DNA of 64,000 bases, taken from contig JADKEA010000001.1 of the NCBI GenBank assembly GCA_016718275.1, positions 124,001-188,000 of the forward strand. The letters are read 5' to 3'. The stretch's first letter is position 1; each line of letters begins with the position of its first letter. Shown piece by piece: positions 33,373-42,284 of this stretch. The DNA comes from Candidatus Villigracilis affinis (lineage in GTDB: Bacteria; Chloroflexota; Anaerolineae; Anaerolineales; Villigracilaceae). A program made the position numbers and the translations under genes. The notes under the pieces are model-generated. The model had not been told where the DNA came from. It searched no databases and worked only from the letters and a program-made list of their open reading frames with translations.

Positions 33373-35025
33373 TCATTTAATATGCAGCGCCGACGTGCTC
33401 AGCATCGTCAGAATCAAACGGGAATTATTCACAAGCATCAACGCGATGAAAACCAGCATTACGACCTGAAACCAACGCCTGCCTGCAAACTCTCTCCACC
33501 CCAACGAGAGGAAAAGGACAATTGCATACGTCCAGTTCGTGGCGTAGAGAAAAAGCTCCTTGCCAAATTTCTGATGAAGCACAAAACTAAACAGGGTGAT
33601 AAAAATAAAAGCATAGGCAAAACGATTATCCTGCTTTTTGATGTTCTTCACAAAACCAAATCCGCCCAGCGCCGCCAGCGCCAGCCAAAAGACCACCATC
33701 GCCGTACCGAATTGCGTTTCATATTCACTGCCGCGCATCGGGTTGGCTTCCTGCGGATACAACTTGCGGCTGACCTCAACGATCCACACCTTTAAAAATG
33801 GCAGTTCCCGTTTCAAGATCAACGGGTCTGGCGCGATGATGCTGTTCAAAAACATCACCCGCCCGATCGCCACCGCGCGGCCTGGGTTGAGATCAAAGGT
33901 GTTGCGCCCCTCCGTGCCATAAGAGGAAGGGTCAAAAAAATAAGGCTGTGAATCAGGATAGACCACATTATTAAGCAAGGTCAACGGGAAAGCCAATGCC
34001 CCAACAATCAAGCCGTACTTGATCCACTGCTTAAGATCACGCCTCACGAAAACAAGAGCAATTGTCGGTTGGATGATGTTCGAGAGCGTGATGCCAAATG
34101 AAATCAGCCCCGTGATGATCAATGTAAATAGAGGCGCATCCTTCAACAGCAGAATGATCGAAAGCATCGCCACAGCCGCAATGAAAATATAGGTCTCGAT
34201 CAGGAAGCCAAAGATCAAATGTCCCGCCGTGCCGCCGAGCAGCGCCGCGATCAAAACCGCATACAGCGAGTTGCCCGTCATCTTCTTCACGAAATACCAC
34301 GCCATGAATACACACGACGCGCCTGCCAAAGGCATCAGCAGCAATCCCGCCGAAAGCCGATCACCTTTCAGGAAAAGCGAAACCAAAAACACAAGCGGAC
34401 GAATCACCAGCAACACAAACGGATGCAGCGAACGCCAGTAATAATCCTCATACGCATCCGTCGTGAAGCGCGTGCGCCACAGCCAGCCATCCGAGTCGAA
34501 GAAAATATCGTCTGTATCGAAAACGGGCTGGTTGAAGATGAACGAGAAAATAAAATAAACAGCGAAGAAAAAAGAAGCAACCAGCACACCCGCCGCAATC
34601 GAATCGACAAAGGCAGAAAAACGCGATTGAACTGTGTATTGTCCAGCCAATGCCAAAAGCGGAATGACCAGCACACCAGCGACGATAAACGGGAAAGTCT
34701 GATCCTGTTCGAGGAGGACGAACTTCGCATCGAACAAACTCGGGAATTGGTTCGCCATCTGAAGCATTCCCGCCGCGAAAACAGTCAGCACCGTAAACAG
34801 CATCAATGCAAGAAGAAAGTCACCCTTGTTGGAGGCATACAACCGCTCTGCCTTCCCCAGCAAACGCTCGATCAACAAGCCGAGCAGGGTCTGCGCCAAA
34901 ACCGCAAGGACCAGAATCCCAACAAAGGACGGATAATAATTGCCGAGAAATCCGACCACAAAATACGAAGCGATAACAGACAGCATCCACGCAAAGAACA
35001 TGCGATGATTAAGCAACTGGAACAT
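33373..35025 (-). CDS. polytopic membrane protein, GT-C-glycosyltransferase-like (paralogue 3 of 3)
   Basis: 550 residues with about 13-14 transmembrane helices. After the fifth helix comes a loop N-Q-P-V-F-D-T-D-D-I-F-F-D-S-D-G-W-L-W-R followed by L-H-P-F-V-L-L-V-I-R-P-L-V. Acidic residues in such a loop fit the catalytic D/E motif of GT-C enzymes. It shares this block, F-L-I-E-T-Y-I-F and F-G-I-T-L-S-N-I-I-Q with the two genes to its right. It overlaps the upstream stop by one base (TGATG), so it is translationally coupled. It likely uses a lipid-linked sugar and faces outside. Family assignment is inference from topology and the acidic loop. Confidence 0.75.
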   Translation of the reverse strand: MFQLLNHRMFFAWMLSVIASYFVVGFLGNYYPSFVGILVLAVLAQTLLGLLIERLLGKAERLYASNKGDFLLALMLFTVLTVFAAGMLQMANQFPSLFDAKFVLLEQDQTFPFIVAGVLVIPLLALAGQYTVQSRFSAFVDSIAAGVLVASFFFAVYFIFSFIFNQPVFDTDDIFFDSDGWLWRTRFTTDAYEDYYWRSLHPFVLLVIRPLVFLVSLFLKGDRLSAGLLLMPLAGASCVFMAWYFVKKMTGNSLYAVLIAALLGGTAGHLIFGFLIETYIFIAAVAMLSIILLLKDAPLFTLIITGLISFGITLSNIIQPTIALVFVRRDLKQWIKYGLIVGALAFPLTLLNNVVYPDSQPYFFDPSSYGTEGRNTFDLNPGRAVAIGRVMFLNSIIAPDPLILKRELPFLKVWIVEVSRKLYPQEANPMRGSEYETQFGTAMVVFWLALAALGGFGFVKNIKKQDNRFAYAFIFITLFSFVLHQKFGKELFLYATNWTYAIVLFLSLGWREFAGRRWFQVVMLVFIALMLVNNSRLILTMLSTSALHIK

Positions 35026-36527
35026 CAGGCACCTTTGTCAAAAAACAATGTGATGGTTTTAAATATAAACTGAAAGAACTGGAACTGATTATAAGCAAGC
35101 AAAATGAGAAAGACCGTCATGCCGCCCTGAAAGAAGCGGTTTTTTGCCAGCGGCGCAAGTGAAAGCGCCACGAAGAAGATCAACGCATACGTCCAATCGG
35201 GAGAGTATAGAAAAGGCTCATAACCATAATTGAAATGCAGAACGAAATTGAACAAAACGCACAAAACGAATGCGATAGAAAGGTCAACTTTGCGGGTGCG
35301 TACCAGGTTTTTCAGAAAGAAAAACCCCGCAGTCAAAAGCACGATCCCCCAGAGCAAGACGAGCACATTCCCAACCCCATTGTATGAGCTAAAGGAAAAT
35401 GTTTCGGGCGAGATCTTGAAAAAATTGAAACGGGGAAACGTCCCACCCACTTCTTCTCCAAACACATATGGCCGCGGAGCAATGACTGCATACAAAAACA
35501 CTGTGCGCACCAGCAAAAGCGCGCGCCCGATCACCTTCCAAGATGGTTCCTGCAAAACGGAGAAAGCAAATTCCTCCTCCGCCTGCGCATCGGAGGGGAG
35601 GAAAAATAACTTACTCGAAGGAAACCAGGCGGCGTGGATGATGCTAAGCAAAATACCCAGCGCGAGGGTAAAGGCTGTGAAGCGAAATACTTGCGTGAAA
35701 GAGACCCTAAAGGTCTTAAAGACCTTTAGGGTTTGAGAGACCACGAACAGAATAAAGTTCTGAACGAAGTTCGTGAGCGTAATACCAAAGGTCAACACGC
35801 TCATCCCCACAGGCGCAAGCAGGGAATCAGATTTTTTTTGAAGGACGAGGGCAAACCCGATCAACGCGGCGGCGGAGAATATATAAGTCTCGATGACTGA
35901 GCCAAAGAAGATGTGCGCCGTACTCAACCCCAGCAGAGAAGCGATCAACAAGGCATACACCGAATTCTGAAATTGACGTTTAATGAATAACCAGGCTAGA
36001 AACACACATAATGCGCCTGTAAAAGTATTCAGCAGAATTGCAGAGAGCGCCGAGTCGTTCGTAAAAAGATTCAACAACCAGCCAAGCGGACGAAAAACAA
36101 AATAAGCAAATGGATGTGGTCCGCGCATTTCGAGGGAGGAACCTTCGGGAGCGGAGATGCGCGTCATCCATGAGGAGTTATCGGCGTCGAGGAAGTTGTC
36201 TGTGGTGTCCACGCTCAGGTTGTTGAGCCGCAAACCGATGAAGGTGTACACGGCGAAAAAGAGCAGAGCAAGGACAAGGCCAGGCACATATTCGCGCACG
36301 TCAAACTGGAATGCGGACTTCAGTCCGCCACTTTGCTGCCACTCGCGGACTGAAATCCGCGCTCCAATATCCCAGAGCAGCCATCCCAACGCAGCCGCTA
36401 AAAGCCCAATCAGTAAAACCTGATCTGTTAAAGAACGGGCCGATAAATTGAGGAAGAAAAAGTTAAACGCAAAGGAAACTGCCAGCGCAGTCAAAGTAGT
36501 GAGGAAAAGCCTGAGGGGCTGATTCAT
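35025..36527 (-). CDS. polytopic membrane protein, GT-C-glycosyltransferase-like (paralogue 2 of 3), with two palindromes in its coding sequence
   Basis: 500 residues and about 12 transmembrane helices. The loop after the third helix reads N-L-S-V-D-T-T-D-N-F-L-D-A-D-N-S-S-W-M-T, then H-P-F-A-Y-F-V-F-R-P-L-G-W and later S-V-I-E-T-Y-I-F and F-G-I-T-L-T-N-F-V-Q, matching its paralogues. Two palindromic sequences lie in frame: 36313-36360 encodes REWQQSGGLKSAF and 35704-35732 encodes TLKVFKTFRV. In both places the protein is several residues longer than its neighbours, which suggests inserted repeats. 30 bases separate it from the upstream paralogue. Confidence 0.75.
   Translation of the reverse strand: MNQPLRLFLTTLTALAVSFAFNFFFLNLSARSLTDQVLLIGLLAAALGWLLWDIGARISVREWQQSGGLKSAFQFDVREYVPGLVLALLFFAVYTFIGLRLNNLSVDTTDNFLDADNSSWMTRISAPEGSSLEMRGPHPFAYFVFRPLGWLLNLFTNDSALSAILLNTFTGALCVFLAWLFIKRQFQNSVYALLIASLLGLSTAHIFFGSVIETYIFSAAALIGFALVLQKKSDSLLAPVGMSVLTFGITLTNFVQNFILFVVSQTLKVFKTFRVSFTQVFRFTAFTLALGILLSIIHAAWFPSSKLFFLPSDAQAEEEFAFSVLQEPSWKVIGRALLLVRTVFLYAVIAPRPYVFGEEVGGTFPRFNFFKISPETFSFSSYNGVGNVLVLLWGIVLLTAGFFFLKNLVRTRKVDLSIAFVLCVLFNFVLHFNYGYEPFLYSPDWTYALIFFVALSLAPLAKNRFFQGGMTVFLILLAYNQFQFFQFIFKTITLFFDKGA
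35704..35732. repeat. palindrome inside the coding sequence of paralogue 2
   Basis: ACCCTAAAGGTC (35704-35715), five-base spacer, GACCTTTAGGGT (35721-35732), a perfect 12-bp inverted repeat. The core GACCCTAA recurs in the ferritin terminator at 54296. Confidence 0.85.
36313..36360. repeat. double palindrome inside the coding sequence of paralogue 2
   Basis: GCGGACTTCAGTCCGC (36313-36328) is a palindrome, and GCGGACTGAAATCCGC (36345-36360) is its inverted copy with one mismatch, so the pair forms a larger hairpin. The element stays in frame. Confidence 0.8.
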
Positions 36528-36557
36528 TTTGTTGAACGGAATCAGGCGCGAGGTCCG

Positions 36558-38615
36558 CTAGGAAGCGGCGAGGTAGGGAGCAAGTCCACGCAGGATGATG
36601 AAGATAAACCAGGCGTTGTTGATCATCAATGTCACCGCAAAAATAGTCAGCACAGATTCAAACCAACGACGGCCTGCGAGGTCAACATACGCCAGCGCGA
36701 TGAAGAAGATCAAAAGGTAGGTCCAATACGGCGAGTAGAGAAACAATTCGGTGCCGTAATTCATGTGCAGGAAGTAGGTGAAAGCGATACTGCCCAGCAA
36801 ACCCAGCATGAGCGGAACATGCGGCGAACTGCGAATATTTTTGAAAAAGAGAAAAATCGCACCCGCAAACAGCGTCAGCCAGAGTGCAACAGGCACATAC
36901 GCCGCGCCGTTGTACCATGCATAAACATGTTCATGATAATCGTGTGTCTTGAAATCGATGAGCGGGTCGGTGGTCTTGCGGGTGAAATCTTCAATGGGCG
37001 TGGGCGCAACGACGCCGTGGAAAAAGATGGCGCGCCCGACTACACCGAATTTTTCGATCACACGATCCATCGGGCCGACATAAATGGGTTTGGAAAAACG
37101 GCCCTCGAAGGCAAGGTCGGCGGGAACCCAGAAGAAAGTTTGATTGCCCGGGTACAGCACGCTGACAAAAGCGGTCAATGCAATGCTGATGGTGAGGACG
37201 ATCACGCCGTAATAGACGAGTTTCCAAAAACCGAATTTCTTAAAGAAGAGCGCGATCATGCTTTGCGCGATGTTGGTAACAGTAATGCCAAAGACTAGAA
37301 TGCCTGCAGGCACCAGCACAGAGAATCGTTTTTCATCGGCCTGCACAAGGACGAAGAACAGGATCAACGATGTCATGCCAAAGACATACGTTTCGGTGAG
37401 TGAGCCAAAGAGCATGTGCGCGGCGGTCACGCCGAGAATGATCGCAAAGACAAAGGCGTACGAATCCTTTTGCGTGGCCCGTTTCGCAAAGAGCCAGGCC
37501 ATAAAAATGCAAAGCCCATTCATGGCGGCGACCGCGATGATCGGCCCAAGGAACCATTTGTCGGCGGTGAACAATTGAATCAAACCGACAAAGGGGCGCA
37601 GGGTGATCAACACAAGCGGATGCACGGCGCGATTTACATCATGGCCTTCGGGAAAACCAAGGATGGACATCCACGGGCCTGCATCGGCTTCAAAAACAAT
37701 GCTGTTGATGCTGAAAGTGGGATGATTCAAAGCGCGGGCGATAATAAGATTGATCCCGAAAAACAACGAAGCCGCATAAATCCCAGGAAGGTTTTCCTTG
37801 ATGAACGCAAAAGTTTTGGTCTGCTTGAACGCGGCGTAATATCCGCGCGCTTCGAATTGCTCCAGCAATGGCAGTCCCCACGCGCCCGCCACTACCGCGC
37901 TGGAAATGAACATGCCAAACCGCGCAACAGGGATTTGAATGTACGCCAGCGAAAACATCGACGGAAATTGCAGTGACAGATAAAGGATCGCGGCAAGAAA
38001 AACAGGCAGCGAAATGACGAGAAACAAACTAAGCGGGTTGCTCAAAAATCCATTGCGGAGGGAATGGGATGCGCGGCGAACAAGATAATATCCGATAAGG
38101 CTGCCAATAATCGTAATGAGGATGGAAAAAACGATCACATCGAACCGATAACTGAATACGCCGCCCATGAAACCGATCACCCCGTAGGAGATGACCAAAT
38201 TCAATGCGAAGCCGAGGAAGTAATATGTCATCGAATGAGTGGAGCGCATCCGCTCGAGGGCGGGGGCGGCGGGAAGCATGAGGATGAATAAGGCGAGCGC
38301 CAGCGAAATCATGCCGAGGTAGTATGTCCTTGAAACAAGCGCAGGCAGGACGACGGCTGCAGACCCCAGCAGGGCGAAAACACCAAACCCGATCAGGGTT
38401 GAAAGCTGCCTTTGCAGGAGCCACGGCCAGAATTTGGGAAACGATTCGTAGAGAAGGTATCCGATGGCGAGCGTGGGCACGGTGACAAGAAAAATACGAT
38501 CGGATATGTTTTCGTAACCGGAGTAATTAAAAAAGATCACAGCCGAGGAAAAGCTGACGATAAGTGCGATCAAAAAGCTGCCCCCCACTCGAAGCAGGAA
38601 TTGCAAAAATTTCAT
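36558..38615 (-). CDS. polytopic membrane protein, GT-C-glycosyltransferase-like (paralogue 1 of 3)
   Basis: 685 residues, the longest of the trio, with about 16 transmembrane helices; the extra length is at the N-terminus. The homologous block begins at L-N-H-P-T-F-S-I-N-S-I-V-F-E-A-D-A-G-P-W-M-S near residue 305, then V-H-P-L-V-L-I-T-L-R-P-F-V, S-L-T-E-T-Y-V-F and F-G-I-T-V-T-N-I-A-Q. The acidic residues of the loop differ from the other two copies (S-I-N where they have D-T-D or D-T-T), hinting at divergent activity. It is probably the first gene of the three-gene transcript; an 18-bp inverted repeat lies just upstream. Confidence 0.75.
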   Translation of the reverse strand: MKFLQFLLRVGGSFLIALIVSFSSAVIFFNYSGYENISDRIFLVTVPTLAIGYLLYESFPKFWPWLLQRQLSTLIGFGVFALLGSAAVVLPALVSRTYYLGMISLALALFILMLPAAPALERMRSTHSMTYYFLGFALNLVISYGVIGFMGGVFSYRFDVIVFSILITIIGSLIGYYLVRRASHSLRNGFLSNPLSLFLVISLPVFLAAILYLSLQFPSMFSLAYIQIPVARFGMFISSAVVAGAWGLPLLEQFEARGYYAAFKQTKTFAFIKENLPGIYAASLFFGINLIIARALNHPTFSINSIVFEADAGPWMSILGFPEGHDVNRAVHPLVLITLRPFVGLIQLFTADKWFLGPIIAVAAMNGLCIFMAWLFAKRATQKDSYAFVFAIILGVTAAHMLFGSLTETYVFGMTSLILFFVLVQADEKRFSVLVPAGILVFGITVTNIAQSMIALFFKKFGFWKLVYYGVIVLTISIALTAFVSVLYPGNQTFFWVPADLAFEGRFSKPIYVGPMDRVIEKFGVVGRAIFFHGVVAPTPIEDFTRKTTDPLIDFKTHDYHEHVYAWYNGAAYVPVALWLTLFAGAIFLFFKNIRSSPHVPLMLGLLGSIAFTYFLHMNYGTELFLYSPYWTYLLIFFIALAYVDLAGRRWFESVLTIFAVTLMINNAWFIFIILRGLAPYLAAS

Positions 38616-38633
38616 TCAATGGCTCCAAAAAGT

Positions 38634-38683
38634 GTAGTGACGACTTCAGTCATACGGTAAACGACGACTGAAGTCGTCACTAC
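38634..38683. repeat. 18-bp perfect inverted repeat in the gap upstream of the GT-C trio
   Basis: GTAGTGACGACTTCAGTC (38634-38651) and GACTGAAGTCGTCACTAC (38666-38683), 14-base loop. It lies between the stop of the 58-aa gene and the trio start. It could terminate the former, but there is no clear T-run. It shares GACTTCAGTC with the palindrome at 36313. Confidence 0.8.
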
Positions 38684-38694
38684 ATAGAGAGATT

Positions 38695-38871
38695 TTATTT
38701 CAAAGAGCGGACGAGTTCGAGGAATTCGGTCCATTCTTCTTCGAAGAAATGCACAGTGACGTTGTTCAATTCAACATGGTAGGTCACTTCGCCATCGGGT
38801 TCTTCGGCACGCCAGGCGATGAAGTTCTCGGTCTCGGCGATGGTCTCGGTCTTGGGTTCATTGTTACTCAT
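38695..38871 (-). CDS. 58-aa acidic protein of unknown function
   Basis: A short ORF from ATG 38871 to TAA 38695 with upstream GGAGAA as SD. The protein is acidic, with an N-terminal Glu/Thr-rich part and a compact C-terminal pattern (GEVTYHVELNNVTVHFFEEE, then WTEFLELVRSL). This looks like a beta-hairpin followed by a helix, a folded mini-domain rather than a random ORF. It lies between the AI-2E gene and the GT-C trio on the same strand. Family not recognised. Confidence 0.72.
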   Translation of the reverse strand: MSNNEPKTETIAETENFIAWRAEEPDGEVTYHVELNNVTVHFFEEEWTEFLELVRSLK

Positions 38872-38962
38872 GGAAATTCTCCTTGGGTTTACGATATGAA
38901 TTTTGATTGAATATACCAGTTAGCAAGGGCATGCACCCTGCTTTCGAATGTGAAGGGGCGAA

Positions 38963-40177
38963 TCACTTTCCTTTGTTGCGATTCAGATTGAAGCTACGAA
39001 AGAAGCGGCGGATCGAGACGAAGAATCTCGAGCCGGGCGGAGGGGCCGGTTGAGTCGGTTCCTCTTCGGGCCAGGGGTCCAAGTCCAGCATTTTTCGCAT
39101 GACGTACTTCCATAAAAGGGTTGCGGTGGCGAGAATGGGCGCAGCCACTACCACGCCCAGCAGACCAAAAAGATTCGCCGCCACAATGGCCGCCACAAGA
39201 ACCGCAGCCGGGTGTACTTTAAGCGCATCGGAAAGGATGCGCGGTGTAACCATGTTGTCGAAGATCTGGTCGATGACAATTGCAACGACGAGAATAAGGA
39301 GGGTGTAATAGAAGGGTGAAAGGCCAAACAGTTTGAATACTTGAAAATATGAAACCAGCACAAGCACAGTCCAGTTCACGGCAGGGCCGACATAGGGAAC
39401 AAAACGGGCAAGCCCGGCCATGAATGCGAGACTGAGGGCATAGTGTACGCCGAGCACCCCCAGCACAACCGCATATACAATGATTGCAATGAAGAAAATG
39501 ATGATCTGTCCGCGCAGGAACGCGTTCCAGGTGCGCCCGAGTTCACGGGAGAGACGTTCAAAATCCTGAGTGTAGCCCGGGATATCCACGGCAATCATTC
39601 GGTTGCGCAGGCCGCCGCTTTCTGCCAGCACAAAATATGAAACGAGAATGACGAACAATGTCCAGCCAAGGAAGTTGGCGGCACTGCCCGCGAGGGAACT
39701 AACCAGTGTGCCGGTCTGACTCAGCAACGGCTGCACCATGCCAAGTACCTGGTTGGTGATGGCATTTAGATCCAGTGACGAGAAATCCAGTTTAAAGGGA
39801 CCAAATTGATAGGTCTGGCCCGAGACTGTGGAGATCAGTTGCGGCAGGCTTTTAATCGCATTTTGCACAACTCCCACCAGGCTCTGTACCTGCTGTACAA
39901 GCCCCACGCCGCCCCATGTAAGCAAACCAAGCAAAAGAATGATGGACACAAGATAGATCAAACCAACCGATGCACCCCAGGAAAGGTGAAGTCTGCGCTG
40001 GAGAAGAGATGCGAGCGGATGAAACAGGTAAGCCAGCACAAGAGCGATCAACAGCGGCGTGAGAATGAACTGGAATTCAACCAGCAGGGCACCCACAATC
40101 ACGACAATGGTCAGCGCGATAACGAGCTTTGTATTTGTACCCCAGGTTGGGGAGGTTGGGATCTGTTGTTGGGTCAT
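38963..40177 (-). CDS. AI-2E family (YdiK/TqsA-like) membrane transporter
   Basis: 404 residues with about eight transmembrane helices and the PF01594 pattern: an N-terminal pair of helices (F-I-L-T-P-L-L-I-A-L-V-L-A-Y-L-F-H-P-L), a long amphipathic central region, and the conserved end A-L-K-V-H-P-A-A-V-L-V-A-A-I-V-A-A-N-L-F-G-L-L-G-V-V-V-A-A-P. Family members export autoinducer-2 or act as Na+/H+ antiporters; which applies is unknown. The C-terminal tail is Pro-rich then basic. SD is weak. Confidence 0.92.
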   Translation of the reverse strand: MTQQQIPTSPTWGTNTKLVIALTIVVIVGALLVEFQFILTPLLIALVLAYLFHPLASLLQRRLHLSWGASVGLIYLVSIILLLGLLTWGGVGLVQQVQSLVGVVQNAIKSLPQLISTVSGQTYQFGPFKLDFSSLDLNAITNQVLGMVQPLLSQTGTLVSSLAGSAANFLGWTLFVILVSYFVLAESGGLRNRMIAVDIPGYTQDFERLSRELGRTWNAFLRGQIIIFFIAIIVYAVVLGVLGVHYALSLAFMAGLARFVPYVGPAVNWTVLVLVSYFQVFKLFGLSPFYYTLLILVVAIVIDQIFDNMVTPRILSDALKVHPAAVLVAAIVAANLFGLLGVVVAAPILATATLLWKYVMRKMLDLDPWPEEEPTQPAPPPGSRFFVSIRRFFRSFNLNRNKGK

Positions 40178-40267
40178 AAATATCGTTCCATTTCAATGGG
40201 TGCCGTTTGCAAGCGATAAAATTGTCAAATTGATTTTATCAAAAAAAGTGATTTTACAACATTAAAC

Positions 40268-40296
40268 AAAAAAACCCGCGAGTCTGGCCCGCGGGT
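40268..40296 (-). terminator. intrinsic terminator of the FHA gene
   Basis: ACCCGCG (40274-40280) / CGCGGGT (40290-40296) stem, followed on the minus strand by TTTTTTTG. Confidence 0.75.
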
Positions 40297-40310
40297 CTGA
40301 GTGTATTAGT

Positions 40311-40901
40311 TCAACAACCTGTAAGGAAGGGGAAAAATACGCACCAGCGATAGGTTGCGTCTATCCAAAAAAGCAGGCTGGCGCAAAAACAAACGAAAAT
40401 GAGGACACCACCGCCGATAAAGATGGGCATCATATTGGTCTTTTTGACAGTCGGAGGGCCAGAGTAGGCAGGGGCAGGAGTGTATATTGGGGTTACAACC
40501 GGGGCGGGTGAAGGAGCCTGTTGCTGGGCTGCCGGGTATACAGGAGGGGGCTCCACGCGCGCGGATTTTCGAGATGTGGCAATGGTGGCGCCGGTATCCA
40601 TGTTGATGGCATCATACATCAATACGATCTGCTCACCAAGCGAAACCACATCCCCGGGTTTGAGGACGACAGGCCCAGCCAAGCGCTGCCCGTTGACGAA
40701 TGTCCCATTGGTGGAACCAAGGTCTTCAAGCACGTACTTCCCGCCCTGGAAAGAAAGACGGGAGTGCTTACGGGATATTTCGGCGTCATTGATTGTGATG
40801 CTGTTGGAAGCGTCGCGCCCAATAATGAGCTGGTCCCCCTCAAGAGGGAAGGTCACGCCGGGCGTCGGGCCTGACCGCATAACAAATTGGAACTGAGCCA
40901 T
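40311..40901 (-). CDS. FHA-domain protein with C-terminal membrane anchor
   Basis: 196 residues. Residues about 20-95 are a forkhead-associated domain with the phosphothreonine-binding residues G-R-D-A-S-N and S-R-K-H-S-R-L plus L-G-S-T-N-G-T-F-V-N-G. A Pro/Ala-rich linker follows, then a transmembrane helix (MMPIFIGGGVLIFVCFCASLLFW). The FHA domain faces the cytoplasm and should bind phosphothreonine peptides, for example products of the Ser/Thr kinase at 27685 (inference). SD GGAGG is six bases upstream. Confidence 0.92.
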   Translation of the reverse strand: MAQFQFVMRSGPTPGVTFPLEGDQLIIGRDASNSITINDAEISRKHSRLSFQGGKYVLEDLGSTNGTFVNGQRLAGPVVLKPGDVVSLGEQIVLMYDAINMDTGATIATSRKSARVEPPPVYPAAQQQAPSPAPVVTPIYTPAPAYSGPPTVKKTNMMPIFIGGGVLIFVCFCASLLFWIDATYRWCVFFPFLTGC

Positions 40902-41039
40902 CTTCTTCCTCCGAAGAAAAAAATACTATCGTTACCCACACTTTACCAAATCTTTTGGAAATTGCGGGAGAATATCACGATTTTGTTTCGACGAATTATA
41001 CGATACTTCACAACGGGTATCGCGGAAAAAATCAAATTG

Positions 41040-42284
41040 CTATTTTTTTATTATCTTCTTGGGTTCCACGGGATCATCCACGCGGGGTTGGGTCTTGGTG
41101 CCAGAGCGCGGCATGAATATCGAGAAAACCGTCCCGACGCCGATCTTGCTTTTTACTTCAATACGCCCGCCATGCCCATGAATGATCTGCTTGCAAATCG
41201 AAAGCCCCAACCCGGTGCCGGCAATGCGCGACTCATGTTCGCGTACACGGAAAAATTTCTCGAACAGGTGCGGCAGGGATTCATCGGGAATGCCCAAGCC
41301 GGTATCCTGTACATAAATGACAAGTTCCTTCTCGGTCACTTCAGCACGCAACATGACGGTGCCATTCGGGCGATTGTATTTGATGGCGTTACTCAACAGA
41401 TTCAAAAGCACCTGCTTTATTTTTTCGCGGTCCGCTTCGAGCAGGGGCAGGCCTTCGGGCGATTCCACACGAATCTGGATGTTGTCTTCAATGGCCTTGG
41501 AAGACATGACGTCCTTACATTCATAAATTAGGTCGGCAACGCTGAAGGTCGTCTTGCGGAATTGCACACGGCCTGATTCAAGCCTGGCCAGGTCAAGAAA
41601 GGACGAAGCCAGCGCGTTCAAGCGCATGGTCTCGCTATGGATATTATTGATGATCTGGTCACGCTGTTCCTGCGACATTTCCGGGCGCAGAAGCAGATAG
41701 GTTGCAGTGCTCAAGGAGGAAAGCGGGGTGCGTAATTCATGCACGAATTCCGAGATCAAGTCAGATTGCTGGAACAGGCGTGCATTTTCAATAGCGACAG
41801 CAGCCTGAGCGCCCAGCACCAACAGCATGGATTCATCTGAGTCGGTGAACTTGCCCTTGTGCTTGTTCAAGGCTTCCAACACCCCCACGATCTTGTTCTT
41901 GGTCACAAGCGGAATGCCAAGGAGCGAATCCGTGGAGAAACCAGTCGTCGCCTCCACGTCGGAGTAAAAACGCGGGTCCTCATGCGCATTCGTAATGCGG
42001 ACAGGTCGTCGGTTGTTTACGATCCACCCGGCGATGCTCCCCTCCAGCGGCACAACGATACCGCGGCGGGTGGATTCATCCAAATTGGTGGACACCTGAA
42101 AATATAACTGCCGCGAGGTATCGTCATATAGCAGGATGGAAGCTGCTTCAGCGCCGCTGATCTCAGCCGCAGCATGTACGATTCGCGAAAGCAAAATATC
42201 CAGGTCCAGGGTGGAGGCGAGGTCCCGCGCAATATCGATAAGACGGCGGTAACTATCCAGACGTTCGGTTTTTATTTCAGCCAT
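41040..42284 (-). CDS. GAF-domain sensor histidine kinase
   Basis: 414 residues, soluble. GAF domain at about 15-165, HisKA with F-V-H-E-L-R-T-P-L-S-S-L near 185, HATPase with N-A-I-K-Y-N-R-P-N-G near 290, D-T-G-L-G-I-P and G-T-G-L-G-L-S-I. The C-terminal tail is Lys-rich. Its first codons overlap the end of the sirtuin gene by eight bases, and the receiver-CpaE gene lies just before that. The three likely form one operon, the receiver protein being the probable phosphorylation partner. Confidence 0.92.
   Translation of the reverse strand: MAEIKTERLDSYRRLIDIARDLASTLDLDILLSRIVHAAAEISGAEAASILLYDDTSRQLYFQVSTNLDESTRRGIVVPLEGSIAGWIVNNRRPVRITNAHEDPRFYSDVEATTGFSTDSLLGIPLVTKNKIVGVLEALNKHKGKFTDSDESMLLVLGAQAAVAIENARLFQQSDLISEFVHELRTPLSSLSTATYLLLRPEMSQEQRDQIINNIHSETMRLNALASSFLDLARLESGRVQFRKTTFSVADLIYECKDVMSSKAIEDNIQIRVESPEGLPLLEADREKIKQVLLNLLSNAIKYNRPNGTVMLRAEVTEKELVIYVQDTGLGIPDESLPHLFEKFFRVREHESRIAGTGLGLSICKQIIHGHGGRIEVKSKIGVGTVFSIFMPRSGTKTQPRVDDPVEPKKIIKK

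Noticed and set aside
36765..37976. Long plus-strand frames of 177 and 186 aa
   Set aside because: Antisense to the membrane-protein paralogue; charged composition is the complement of hydrophobic codons.
40887..41531. 214-aa plus-strand frame
   Set aside because: Antisense to the C-terminal part of the GAF histidine kinase, which is a well-supported gene.
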